DNA from: UBA1309 sp047605645 | GTDB lineage: Bacteria > Bacteroidota > Bacteroidia > Bacteroidales > Dysgonomonadaceae | Length of the DNA stretch: 64,000 bases | Direction of reading: 5' to 3' | Assembly: GCA_047605645.1 (NCBI GenBank) | Contig: JASGFJ010000007.1 | Coordinates: forward strand, 1-64,000 | In this document: positions 52,400 through 61,185 of the stretch, in pieces | Numbering within the stretch: position 1 is the first letter of the stretch | Layout of the letters: each line of letters opens with the position of its first letter | Notes under the pieces: model-generated | The model's database searches: none | Told to the model about the DNA's origin: nothing | The model's input: only the letters and a program-made list of their open reading frames with translations | Translations under genes and position numbers: made by a program

Positions 52400-54139
52400 A
52401 TGAGCGTATTAGATTTAAGCGAACAGGAAATCATCAGAAGAGAAAGTTTAGAAGAACTTCGCCAACTGGGCATCGAGCCATACCCGGCTGCTATGTACGA
52501 AACCGATGCATTTTCTACAGATATAAAACAGGAATTTGAAACGACATCAGAACAGAAACCCGTTAAGATAGCCGGACGCATCATGAGCCGCCGCATCATG
52601 GGAAAAGCTTCGTTCGTCGAATTGCAGGATTCCAAAGGACGCATTCAAGTGTATATCACACGCGATGATATCTGCCCGAATGAAAACAAAGACATCTATA
52701 ATGTCGTTTTCAAACGACTATTGGATATCGGAGACTTTATTGGCATCAACGGTTTTGTATTCCGCACACAAACAGGTGAAATCTCTGTGCACGCACAGTC
52801 TCTTACAGTCCTTTCTAAATCTTTAAAACCGCTTCCGGTCGTGAAGGAAAAAGACGGTGTGACTTACGACGGATTCAACGATCCGGAAATGCGTTATCGT
52901 CAACGTTATGTGGATTTAGTTGTGAACAATGGTGTAAAAGATATATTCCTGAAACGCACCCGGGTTTTCAATTCCATGCGCCAGTTCTTCAACGAACGCG
53001 GATACATCGAGGTGGACACTCCGGTACTTCAACCAATTCCTGGTGGAGCATCCGCACGTCCGTTCATTACTCACCACAACGCCTTGGACATTCCTCTTTA
53101 TTTACGTATTGCAAACGAGCTGTATCTGAAAAGACTCATTGTAGGCGGGTTTGAGGGTGTTTATGAATTTTCACGCAACTTCCGTAACGAAGGAATGGAT
53201 CGCACTCACAATCCCGAATTCACAGCCATGGAAATCTATGTTTCATACAAAGATTACAACTGGATGATGGAATTCACAGAAAAAATGCTGGAATACATTT
53301 GTCTGCAGGTGCTGGGAACAACCAATGTGAAAGTGGGCGACAATATGATCAGTTTCAAAGCTCCTTTTGCCAGAGTAACAATGATTGACGCAATCAAACA
53401 TTTCACCGGATTCGACATCAACGGTATGAACGAAGAACAACTTCGCGAAGTGTGCAAAGAACTGAATATCGAAGCCGATGAAACAATGGGTAAAGGGAAA
53501 TTGATTGATGAGATTTTCGGGGAGAAATGCGAAGGCAACTACATCCAACCGACTTTTATCACCGATTACCCAATAGAAATGTCTCCGCTCTGCAAACGCC
53601 ATCGTAACAACCCGGAGCTGACTGAACGTTTTGAGCTGATGGTCAACGGAAAAGAACTGGCAAATGCCTATTCTGAATTGAATGACCCAATTGACCAGCG
53701 TCAACGTTTTGAAGAACAACTACGTCTCTCTGAAAAGGGTGACGATGAGGCCATGTTTATCGATCAGGATTTCCTACGTTCCCTGGAATACGGAATGCCT
53801 CCTACATCGGGAATGGGGATCGGAATGGATCGCCTGGTGATGTTGCTGACAGGACAGACTTCTATTCAGGAAGTATTGCTATTCCCTCAGATGCGCCCGG
53901 AAAAAGTAATACTGAAAGATTCGGTCGCAAAATTTGCCGAGATTGGCGTTTCCGAAGAGTGGGTTGCTCTTCTTCACAAAGCCGGTTATCTTTTGGTGGC
54001 GGATCTGAAAGGAGTAAATCCTCAGAAAGTACATCAGGATGTATGCGGAGTGAATAAAAAATATAAATTAGGTTATACCAACGTAACCGTTGATCAAGTA
54101 AAAGAGTGGGTAAGTAAAAGCGAAACTGCCAATTCTTAA
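52400..54139 (+). CDS. lysS: Lysyl-tRNA synthetase (class II)
   Basis: A 579-residue synthetase. The OB-fold anticodon-binding domain covers about 55-160 (KIAGRIMSRRIMGKASFVEL), and the class II core follows with motif 2 FRNEGMDRTHNPEFTAMEIY and motif 3 GMGIGMDRLVMLLTG. It is about 70 residues longer than the E. coli enzyme because of a C-terminal helix-hairpin-like extension (about 510-577, LLHKAGYLLVADLKGVNPQK) that many Bacteroidota LysS proteins carry. It heads a lysS-gpsA-pgi operon, a conserved Bacteroidales order. Confidence 0.98.
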   Translation: MSVLDLSEQEIIRRESLEELRQLGIEPYPAAMYETDAFSTDIKQEFETTSEQKPVKIAGRIMSRRIMGKASFVELQDSKGRIQVYITRDDICPNENKDIYNVVFKRLLDIGDFIGINGFVFRTQTGEISVHAQSLTVLSKSLKPLPVVKEKDGVTYDGFNDPEMRYRQRYVDLVVNNGVKDIFLKRTRVFNSMRQFFNERGYIEVDTPVLQPIPGGASARPFITHHNALDIPLYLRIANELYLKRLIVGGFEGVYEFSRNFRNEGMDRTHNPEFTAMEIYVSYKDYNWMMEFTEKMLEYICLQVLGTTNVKVGDNMISFKAPFARVTMIDAIKHFTGFDINGMNEEQLREVCKELNIEADETMGKGKLIDEIFGEKCEGNYIQPTFITDYPIEMSPLCKRHRNNPELTERFELMVNGKELANAYSELNDPIDQRQRFEEQLRLSEKGDDEAMFIDQDFLRSLEYGMPPTSGMGIGMDRLVMLLTGQTSIQEVLLFPQMRPEKVILKDSVAKFAEIGVSEEWVALLHKAGYLLVADLKGVNPQKVHQDVCGVNKKYKLGYTNVTVDQVKEWVSKSETANS

Positions 54140-54154
54140 TAAAAGACATTATCC

Positions 54155-55153
54155 ATGAGTTTTCCCGGAAAAATAGCTGTACTCGGAGGCGGAACATGGG
54201 CCACGGCACTGGCTAAAATCCTGTTGATGACACAAAAACACATCAATTGGTATATGCGCAGGCCGGAACAAATCAAAAAGTTTCAGAAACTCGGCCACAA
54301 TCCGTCCTACCTGACTAACGTAGATTTCAATCTGGACAGAATCACTTTCTATTCCGACATTACGGAAGTAGTGAAAGCATCCGATACCTTGTTATTCTCT
54401 ATTCCGTCACCCTTTTTAAAGACTCATTTAGAGAAATTGCAAGTCGGTATAAGCGATAAGTTTATCATTTCGGCCATCAAAGGAATTATTCATCCCGAGA
54501 ATCTATTAGTCACAGACTACTTCACTCGATTTATGAATGTCCCGGTGGATAAAATCGCCATTATAGGCGGTCCCTGCCACGCAGAAGAGATTGCATTGGA
54601 ACGACAGACATACCCGACCATTGCCTGCATTGACAAAGACAAAGCCGGCATTCTTGCGGGCGTATTTTCAACTCGATTTGTAAAACCATCTATTTCCGAA
54701 GACGTAGACGGTATTGAGCTGGCAGCAGTACTCAAAAACGTATATGCAATTGCAGCAGGAATTTGCCACGGGCTGAAATACGGAGACAATTTTCAGGCTG
54801 TGCTCGTCTCGAATGCCATCAAAGAAATGGAACAATTCACGAGCGTCGTGAATCCTCATCCACGAAGCATTTGCAGTTCTGCGTACCTGGGAGACCTGCT
54901 GGTAACAGCCTATTCTACATTCAGCCGTAACCGCACTTTCGGTACCATGATTGGCAAAGGCTATTCGGTGAAAGCAGCACAACTGGAAATGCAAATGATT
55001 GCCGAAGGATATTACGGCACCAAATGCATCATCGAAATGAACGAAAAATTCAATGTAAATATCCCAATTGTTGAGGCCGTTTATCGTATCTTATATGAAA
55101 ATTCCGGAGCATCAAAGGAGATAAAAACATTGCGCGAAAAAGTATTGCTCTAA
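54155..55153 (+). CDS. gpsA: NAD(P)H-dependent glycerol-3-phosphate dehydrogenase
   Basis: A 332-residue enzyme making sn-glycerol 3-phosphate from dihydroxyacetone phosphate for phospholipid synthesis. The Rossmann motif is IAVLGGGTWATALAKIL, the catalytic-lysine region is AAVLKNVYAIAAGICHG, and GPCHAEEI and TFSRNRTFG are typical. It lies 15 bp after lysS and 53 bp before pgi. Confidence 0.97.
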   Translation: MSFPGKIAVLGGGTWATALAKILLMTQKHINWYMRRPEQIKKFQKLGHNPSYLTNVDFNLDRITFYSDITEVVKASDTLLFSIPSPFLKTHLEKLQVGISDKFIISAIKGIIHPENLLVTDYFTRFMNVPVDKIAIIGGPCHAEEIALERQTYPTIACIDKDKAGILAGVFSTRFVKPSISEDVDGIELAAVLKNVYAIAAGICHGLKYGDNFQAVLVSNAIKEMEQFTSVVNPHPRSICSSAYLGDLLVTAYSTFSRNRTFGTMIGKGYSVKAAQLEMQMIAEGYYGTKCIIEMNEKFNVNIPIVEAVYRILYENSGASKEIKTLREKVLL

Positions 55154-55206
55154 AAAAGATTTATCAGAATAAATATTGAATCCAACCAAAACCAATATAA
55201 CTGATT

Positions 55207-56553
55207 ATGAACAAAATCATAAATTTAGACTACAGCAAAACACTGAGTTTTATTAGTCAGGCAGAAGTTGATGCACAAGCTGCGTCAGCAAAAAAATGTA
55301 ATGAAACACTACTGGACGGTACCGGCAAAGGAAATGACTTTCTGGGATGGCTCCGCCTTCCTTCGTCTATCAGCGAAGCTGATTTAACCGACATTCAGGC
55401 AACAGCAGACAGCCTTCGGGCAAAATGTGAGGTGGTTGTCCTTGTCGGAATCGGAGGAAGCTACCTTGGTTCACGTGCTGTTATCGACGCACTTTCCAAT
55501 TCATTCGACTGGCTCCAAAAAGAGCGCAAGTCTCCGGTAATCCTGTATGCAGGAAACAACATCGGAGAAGATTATCTGGTGGAACTCTTGGATTACCTGA
55601 AAGGAAAATCCTTCGGAATCATCAATATTTCGAAATCAGGAACCACTACCGAACCGGCACTTGCATTCCGTATACTGAAAGCCGAATTGGAAAAATCGGT
55701 AGGCAAAGCTGAAGCTACTTCCCGTATTGTCGCCATTACAGATGCTGCCCGCGGTGCCCTCTTTACCTTAGCTTGCAAAGAAGGTTATAAAAAATATGTA
55801 ATTCCCGATAATGTAGGCGGACGTTATTCTGTACTTACTCCGGTAGGCCTGCTTCCAATCGCTATTGCCGGCATCGACATCAAAGAATTGGTAGCCGGTG
55901 CTAAATTGATGGAAGAAAAAACAGCTCCCGCAGTTCCTTTCGCTGAAAATATTTCTGAGCAATATGCTGTTGTACGCAACGAATTGTATAAGAAAGGCAA
56001 GAAAATTGAAATCCTGGCCAACTTCCACCCCAAATTACACTATTTTGCGGAGTGGTGGAAACAGCTTTATGGCGAAAGCGAAGGCAAAGACCACAAAGGA
56101 ATTTTCAACGCATCTGTTGATTTTACTGCCGACCTGCACTCGATGGGACAATGGATTCAGGAAGGAGAAAGAAGCATCTTTGAAACTGTTATTTCCATCG
56201 CGAACCCGAATCAGTCGCTGACCGTACCGACAGATGAAGAAAATCTGGACGGATTGAACTTCCTTGCAGGAAAACATGTTGATTTCGTCAACAAAATGGC
56301 CGAACTGGGAACTCAGTTAGCCCACGTAGACGGTGGCGTACCCAATATCAAAGTGGATGTACCTGTACTCAATGCATACAGCATCGGACAATTGATTTAT
56401 TTCTTTGAAAAAGCCTGCGGAATCAGCGGATATCTATTAGGTGTAAATCCATTCGATCAACCGGGAGTAGAAGCATACAAAAAAAATATGTTCGCTTTAC
56501 TTGAAAAACCTGGTTACGAAAAAGAAACTGAAGCAATAAAGAAAAGACTGTAA
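55207..56553 (+). CDS. pgi: Glucose-6-phosphate isomerase
   Basis: A 448-residue glycolytic isomerase of the short bacterial form. Sugar-phosphate-binding segments include VGIGGSYLGSRAV and NISKSGTTTEPA, the catalytic Glu region is LYGESEGKDHKG, and the catalytic Lys/His part is QPGVEAYKKNMFALL. It is the last gene of lysS-gpsA-pgi and is followed by a strong terminator. Confidence 0.97.
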   Translation: MNKIINLDYSKTLSFISQAEVDAQAASAKKCNETLLDGTGKGNDFLGWLRLPSSISEADLTDIQATADSLRAKCEVVVLVGIGGSYLGSRAVIDALSNSFDWLQKERKSPVILYAGNNIGEDYLVELLDYLKGKSFGIINISKSGTTTEPALAFRILKAELEKSVGKAEATSRIVAITDAARGALFTLACKEGYKKYVIPDNVGGRYSVLTPVGLLPIAIAGIDIKELVAGAKLMEEKTAPAVPFAENISEQYAVVRNELYKKGKKIEILANFHPKLHYFAEWWKQLYGESEGKDHKGIFNASVDFTADLHSMGQWIQEGERSIFETVISIANPNQSLTVPTDEENLDGLNFLAGKHVDFVNKMAELGTQLAHVDGGVPNIKVDVPVLNAYSIGQLIYFFEKACGISGYLLGVNPFDQPGVEAYKKNMFALLEKPGYEKETEAIKKRL

Positions 56554-56583
56554 TAAATAATTACACCGTTTTCTTCAAATACA

Positions 56584-56625
56584 AATGAGGTTGGCTCGCA
56601 TTCAATGCACAAAGCCAACCTCATT
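56584..56625. terminator. Strong hairpin terminator after pgi
   Basis: A perfect 13-bp stem AATGAGGTTGGCT/AGCCAACCTCATT encloses a 16-nt loop that itself contains GCATT/AATGC. It lies 31 bp after the pgi stop. Confidence 0.8.
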
Positions 56626-56936
56626 GATATTCCAGCACCTTCCTCATTACTGAAAGCGTCGTTGATTGTTTTTGCCAGACAATATAAAGAAAAAAGGCCA
56701 GCTCCAATAGCACGATTCAAAAACGACGAATTGAGACAACCTTCGGGTAAAAAATGCCATGGAGAGAAACAGAAAGCAGCCCCAGGAGGCACATCCTTCT
56801 TTTTAATCACACATTTTCAGGTTTATCACAGGGCTCTCATTTGTTTTATTCTTCATAAATTCATACTTTTGCTTGGTAAAAATTACAGATCATCGAAAAG
56901 AAATCAAACATAAATACGCTCACCTACCCGACTTCG
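56626..56936. other. Intergenic region with the rlmN promoter
   Basis: No gene. The overlapping open frames on both strands here run through the terminator or the promoter and are not protein-like. A full promoter lies at 56840-56871. Confidence 0.5.
56840..56871 (+). promoter_or_regulatory. Consensus Bacteroidota promoter for rlmN
   Basis: TTTG (56840-56843), 20 bp, TACTTTTG (56864-56871): both elements and the spacing match the -33/-7 consensus. The leader to the GTG is about 60 nt. Confidence 0.75.
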
Positions 56937-57986
56937 GTGGTAACGGGCATCGGAACGGAGAAAAAACATCTTCTTGGTTTAACATTGTCAGAGTTACAAG
57001 AGGTAGCTCTAGCGTGCGGAATGCAAAAATTCGTCGGCAAACAATTAGCAGACTGGATTTACAAGAAAAAAATTACATCTATCGAGGAAATGACAAATAT
57101 TTCGGTGGCAAACCGAAACAAACTGTCTGCATCGTACGATGTAGGACGTAAAGCTCCCGTAGACTTACAACGTTCGGTAGACGGAACCGTGAAATATTTG
57201 TTTCAGATCAACCAAAAGCAAACTGTAGAATCTGTTATGATTCCCGAAGAAGACAGAGCAACACTCTGTGTCTCTTCCCAAATCGGCTGCAAATTCAATT
57301 GCCTGTTTTGCATGACGGGAAAACAAGGTTTCAACGGACATTTAAGTGTAACAGACATTATCAATCAGGTATACTCAGTGGAAGAGTCAGACGCACTGAC
57401 CAATCTTGTATTTATGGGAATGGGCGAGCCGTTAGACAATTACGAACGTGTAAAAAAAGTAATTGAACTGTTAACCGCTGATTACGCTTTGGGTTGGAGC
57501 CCTAAGCGTATCACACTCTCCACCACCGGCGTTACCCCAAAATTGAAACAATTCCTGGAGGAAACGACAGCACACCTGGCCATCAGCCTGCACAATCCGT
57601 TCCCACAGGAGCGATTGAGCATTATGCCGGCAGAAAAAGCATTCCCAATCATAGATGTAATAAAGCTGCTCAAGCAATACGATTGGTCGAAGCAACGAAG
57701 GCTATCTTTCGAATACATTATGTTCGATAAGCTCAACGACTCGATTCCCTACGCCAAAGAATTGGTTCGTTTAGTAAGTGGAATTGACTGCCGTGTAAAC
57801 CTGATACGCTTCCATGCTATACCGAATGTAAATCTGAAAACATCCGGCAACGAAACGATGGTAAAATTCAGAGACTATCTTACAAGTAAAGGAGTCACCT
57901 GCACCATTCGTTCATCCAGAGGAGAAGATATTTTTGCAGCATGTGGCATGCTGGCCAATGTAAAGCAAAAAGAAGAAAATAATTGA
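56937..57986 (+). CDS. rlmN: Dual-specificity 23S rRNA/tRNA adenine C2-methyltransferase RlmN
   Basis: A 349-residue radical-SAM enzyme methylating A2503 of 23S rRNA and A37 of some tRNAs. The cluster motif CKFNCLFC (CxxxCxxC) is near residue 120, the conserved FMGMGEPLDNYERV and RITLSTTGVTPKL follow, and the C-terminal methyl-carrier Cys is in FAACGML. No ATG fits the N-terminus; the start is taken as GTG at 56937 (MVTGIGTEKKHLLGLTL). A stop lies upstream in frame near 56877. Confidence 0.96.
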   Translation: MVTGIGTEKKHLLGLTLSELQEVALACGMQKFVGKQLADWIYKKKITSIEEMTNISVANRNKLSASYDVGRKAPVDLQRSVDGTVKYLFQINQKQTVESVMIPEEDRATLCVSSQIGCKFNCLFCMTGKQGFNGHLSVTDIINQVYSVEESDALTNLVFMGMGEPLDNYERVKKVIELLTADYALGWSPKRITLSTTGVTPKLKQFLEETTAHLAISLHNPFPQERLSIMPAEKAFPIIDVIKLLKQYDWSKQRRLSFEYIMFDKLNDSIPYAKELVRLVSGIDCRVNLIRFHAIPNVNLKTSGNETMVKFRDYLTSKGVTCTIRSSRGEDIFAACGMLANVKQKEENN

Positions 57987-58061
57987 ATTGCTGAATCTCT
58001 TTGTAAAATTCAGATGCCGACATTCTGAATTGTGTGATTCAGTCACCATTAAAGCAACATT

Positions 58062-59171
58062 ATGAACAACGATTTAGTACGAATAGGCGTTACTCACGGA
58101 GATATTAACGGAATTGGCTATGAGGTGATTCTGAAAACTTTTTCCGATATACGTATCGCCGAATCCTGCATCATCACAATTTACGGTTCGTCAAAAGTAG
58201 CCGCTTATCATCGCAAAGCACTCGAACTACCTCCTATTGCATTCAATACTATCGCCCATATTTCCGACGCTGTCGTGAATAAAATCAACATCATCAATTG
58301 CTGTTCCGACGATTTGAAAGTAGAGATAGGAAAATCAACAGAAAATGCAGGACAGGCGGCTTTTCAAGCTTTGGAACAAGCCACTGCGGATTTGAAGGCC
58401 GGATTAATAGACGTTCTGGTAACAGCACCTATCAACAAACATAATATCCAAAGCGGAGAATTCCATTTCCCCGGACACACCGAATATCTGGAAGAAAAGT
58501 TTGCTGAAAACGGGGATAAGTCGCTGATGATTTTGGCCAATGAAACACTTCGCGTGGCATTAGTTACCGGCCATCTGCCTCTCTCTGAGGTTTCGGCTGC
58601 TTTAACCAAAGATAAAATTAAAACGACAATCCGCACCTTCAACAAAAGCCTGCAACAAGATTTCGGAATCCAGAAGCCACGTATTGCTGTGCTTTCTCTA
58701 AACCCTCATGCGGGTGAAAACGGGCTGCTTGGTAATGAAGAGGAAACCACCATTACCCCGGCACTAAAAGAGATGGATGAGGAAAAAATCCTGGCTTTCG
58801 GGCCTTATGCCGCAGACGGATTTTTCGGTTCGGGGGCATTCAGCCGTTTTGATGGGATTGTAGCCATGTATCACGACCAGGGACTAGTGCCCTTCAAAAC
58901 CTTAGCCATGGAAAGCGGGGTCAATTACACGGCGGGGTTGCCTGTAGTCAGAACTTCACCGGCTCATGGAACAGGATACGATATTGCCGGGAAAAACGAA
59001 GCTTCCGAAGAATCCTTCCGTTCTGCCATATACATGGGCATAGACATATTCAACAAGCGGCAATGGTCGGCTGAAATTAAAGCCAACCCTTTACGCAAAA
59101 TGTATTTTGAGAAAAATAACGGCAAAGACGAGACTGTTGACTTAACAAAGGACGAGAGCGATTTGCTCTGA
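58062..59171 (+). CDS. pdxA: 4-hydroxythreonine-4-phosphate dehydrogenase PdxA
   Basis: A 369-residue NAD-dependent enzyme of the DXP-dependent pyridoxal-phosphate pathway. Family motifs: THGDINGIGYEVILK at the N-terminus, VLVTAPINKHN, the metal His in FPGHTEYLEEKF, LNPHAGENGLLGNEEE, and MYHDQGLVPFKTLA with its metal-binding His. It lies 75 bp after rlmN on the same strand and about 130 bp before the lipid operon, which has its own promoter. Confidence 0.96.
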   Translation: MNNDLVRIGVTHGDINGIGYEVILKTFSDIRIAESCIITIYGSSKVAAYHRKALELPPIAFNTIAHISDAVVNKINIINCCSDDLKVEIGKSTENAGQAAFQALEQATADLKAGLIDVLVTAPINKHNIQSGEFHFPGHTEYLEEKFAENGDKSLMILANETLRVALVTGHLPLSEVSAALTKDKIKTTIRTFNKSLQQDFGIQKPRIAVLSLNPHAGENGLLGNEEETTITPALKEMDEEKILAFGPYAADGFFGSGAFSRFDGIVAMYHDQGLVPFKTLAMESGVNYTAGLPVVRTSPAHGTGYDIAGKNEASEESFRSAIYMGIDIFNKRQWSAEIKANPLRKMYFEKNNGKDETVDLTKDESDLL

Positions 59172-59267
59172 CCTTTGCCAATACCAGCACACAAAATATG
59201 TAAATTGAAGAAACACTCTTGTTGAAATCGGAAGAGAAAACAAGCATCCACAATTCATATTTTTTTA

Positions 59268-59275
59268 TAACTTTG
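59268..59275 (+). promoter_or_regulatory. -7 promoter element for the inositol-lipid-like operon
   Basis: TAACTTTG matches TAnnTTTG, with an ATG 25 bp downstream. No clear -33 box. It separates the lipid genes from pdxA. Confidence 0.55.
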
Positions 59276-59300
59276 CATGTTTTATGAATTTCAGAAATAG

Positions 59301-59780
59301 ATGAAAAGGAGTCACCTTTATCATGTCATTATAGCAAGCGGATTTGGCTCCGGCTTCTGGCCATACGGACCGGGAACCGCAGGCGCACTTTTGGCAACAC
59401 TTATATGGTTGGGAGTATCATTTTGTGTTTCCTCAGTTCTGCTTATCCTACTCACATTATTGGCGATTCTTATATTCACTTTTTTAGGAGTAAAATCAGC
59501 CGACGCCCTGGAGGGTCAATGGGGAAAAGACCCCTCAAGAGTAGTCATTGACGAAATGGTTGGTGTCTGGATTGCCTTGCTTGCTGCAAATGGCCAAAAT
59601 TTTATGCATGCATTTGTTGCATTTTTGCTTTTTCGTTTTTTCGACATACTGAAACCTCTTGGAATCAGGAAGATGGAATCAATCAAAGGCGGATGGGGAG
59701 TAATGATGGACGATATTCTTGCGGGAATATACAGTTTCATTGTATTAATTTTTATGACCAAGATATTTCACATTATATGA
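59301..59780 (+). CDS. PgpA-family phosphatidyl-phosphate phosphatase (possible PI-phosphate phosphatase)
   Basis: A 159-residue membrane phosphatase of the PgpA fold. Catalytic-type motifs are GFGSGFWPYGPGTAGAL at the N-terminus and DPSRVVIDEMVGVWIAL in the centre, with four membrane segments. Normally PgpA dephosphorylates phosphatidylglycerophosphate. Here the gene is followed by GtrA, CDP-alcohol phosphatidyltransferase and PAP2 genes. From memory, that is the order of the B. thetaiotaomicron inositol-lipid locus (BT_1525 to BT_1522), whose PgpA-like protein removes the phosphate of phosphatidylinositol phosphate. That role is therefore proposed here. Confidence 0.88.
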   Translation: MKRSHLYHVIIASGFGSGFWPYGPGTAGALLATLIWLGVSFCVSSVLLILLTLLAILIFTFLGVKSADALEGQWGKDPSRVVIDEMVGVWIALLAANGQNFMHAFVAFLLFRFFDILKPLGIRKMESIKGGWGVMMDDILAGIYSFIVLIFMTKIFHII

Positions 59781-60442
59781 CAGAGTGGTTAAAAAAAGCC
59801 ATTGATGCATTTGCTCACAAAGGAGGATTCTTTATGTTTCTCCGGGCTCAATTTGCCTCTCAGATAGCCAGCATTACGGATTTCTCTATCACCATTCTGG
59901 CGGCATACGTATTCAGATTCTTTTATGTGTATGCCACCTTTCTGGGATCGGTATGTGGAGGAATTGTCAACTGCATCGTAAACTACAAGTGGACATTCAA
60001 AAGCTACGAAGTAGACAAAAAGTCTGTCGCTGTCAAATATCTGATTGTATGGATCTGTAGCATATTTTTAAACACCTATGGCACCTATCTAACAACAGAA
60101 TTACTGAAAAACGTTGAATGGCTTCGTGAATTTCTGGGGCACTTATTTGACGATGTTTTCCTCGTATGCAAACTATTTGTTTCTTTACTTGTCGGCTTTT
60201 TATGGAACTACAATATGCAAAGGCTTTTTGTATATAAAGATATCCGTTTTAAAAAAAGGCTATCTATGTTGAAACAAATAGGAAGCGGCAGCAACAAAGA
60301 AGGACAGGACGAAGAGCATATCCCCTCAGAAATTCAGACAGAAGAGTCTCTTTTACAACAACAGGAGGATGCTGAAAAACAGTATGCCCATTATCCGGAA
60401 TTCAAGGAAGATTGCACCGAACAATTGAATACAAAAGAATAA
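59777..60442 (+). CDS. GtrA-family membrane protein
   Basis: A 221-residue protein with four membrane segments (about 25-165; QFASQIASITDFSITILAAY and CIVNYKWTFKS are GtrA signatures). GtrA-like proteins are thought to flip polyprenyl-linked or other lipid-linked sugars. A hydrophilic Gln/Glu-rich tail of about 55 residues follows the domain. The start is the ATG overlapping the PgpA stop by four bases, so the two are coupled. Its place in the operon suggests lipid-headgroup trafficking, which is inference. Confidence 0.88.
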   Translation: MTEWLKKAIDAFAHKGGFFMFLRAQFASQIASITDFSITILAAYVFRFFYVYATFLGSVCGGIVNCIVNYKWTFKSYEVDKKSVAVKYLIVWICSIFLNTYGTYLTTELLKNVEWLREFLGHLFDDVFLVCKLFVSLLVGFLWNYNMQRLFVYKDIRFKKRLSMLKQIGSGSNKEGQDEEHIPSEIQTEESLLQQQEDAEKQYAHYPEFKEDCTEQLNTKE

Positions 60443-60474
60443 GATAAGAATAATAAAATAATTTGTGAATAGAT

Positions 60475-61185
60475 ATGAGAGCACGAGATTTTGCCCAACA
60501 GACCATCTATAAGATTATTAATCCGATAGTCAGAGGCATGATTAAGGTTGGAATCACGCCGAACTTCATTACCGCATCAGGGCTTGTACTGAATATGGTA
60601 GCCTGCGTGGTTTTTATTTACGGAGCTGTGGAGGGAGAACGCGGAGATTTTCATTACGTAGGATGGGCAGGCGGCATCATTCTCTTTGCGGGACTCTTTG
60701 ATATGATGGACGGACAAGTCGCTAGAATCGGGAAAATGAGTTCCCGTTATGGTGCTTTGTTTGATTCCGTCCTGGATCGATACAGTGAGCTTATCGTATT
60801 TTTTGGCATTTGCTATTACCTGATTCTCCAAGGGTATTTTTTTAGCTCTCTTTTCGCATTTCTTGCATTAATTGGATCTTTAATGGTTAGCTATGTAAGG
60901 GCCAGAGCGGAAGGACTGGGTATCGAATGTAAAGGCGGATTTATGCAACGTCCCGAAAGAGTTGTCATCACGGCATTAGGGGCAATTGCCTGCGGTATAT
61001 TCTTCCATTTCAAAGGAGATTACAAGATTTATGTGGACGGACTGAATTTCCCTGTATTCGAACCCATTTTGATTTTTGTTATTCCAATTGTTTTTGTTGC
61101 TGTTTTTGCAAACATCACAGCTATCGGACGCCTGAATCACTGCCGTCGCGTTTTAACCGAATTAGATAAGAATTTAAATAAATGA
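60475..61185 (+). CDS. CDP-alcohol phosphatidyltransferase (PI-phosphate synthase-like)
   Basis: A 236-residue membrane enzyme. The complete catalytic motif D-x2-D-G-x2-A-R-x8-G-x3-D-x3-D runs over residues 79-101 (FDMMDGQVARIGKMSSRYG then D-x3-D). It joins a CDP-activated lipid to an alcohol or alcohol phosphate. The equivalent gene in the bacteroidal inositol-lipid cluster makes phosphatidylinositol phosphate from CDP-diacylglycerol and inositol phosphate; PgsA/Pss-type activity is the alternative. Its stop overlaps the next gene by four bases. Confidence 0.92.
   Translation: MRARDFAQQTIYKIINPIVRGMIKVGITPNFITASGLVLNMVACVVFIYGAVEGERGDFHYVGWAGGIILFAGLFDMMDGQVARIGKMSSRYGALFDSVLDRYSELIVFFGICYYLILQGYFFSSLFAFLALIGSLMVSYVRARAEGLGIECKGGFMQRPERVVITALGAIACGIFFHFKGDYKIYVDGLNFPVFEPILIFVIPIVFVAVFANITAIGRLNHCRRVLTELDKNLNK

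Noticed and set aside
56514..56913. Overlapping ORFs on both strands between pgi and rlmN
   Set aside because: They cover the pgi terminator hairpin and the rlmN promoter, and neither has a protein-like sequence.
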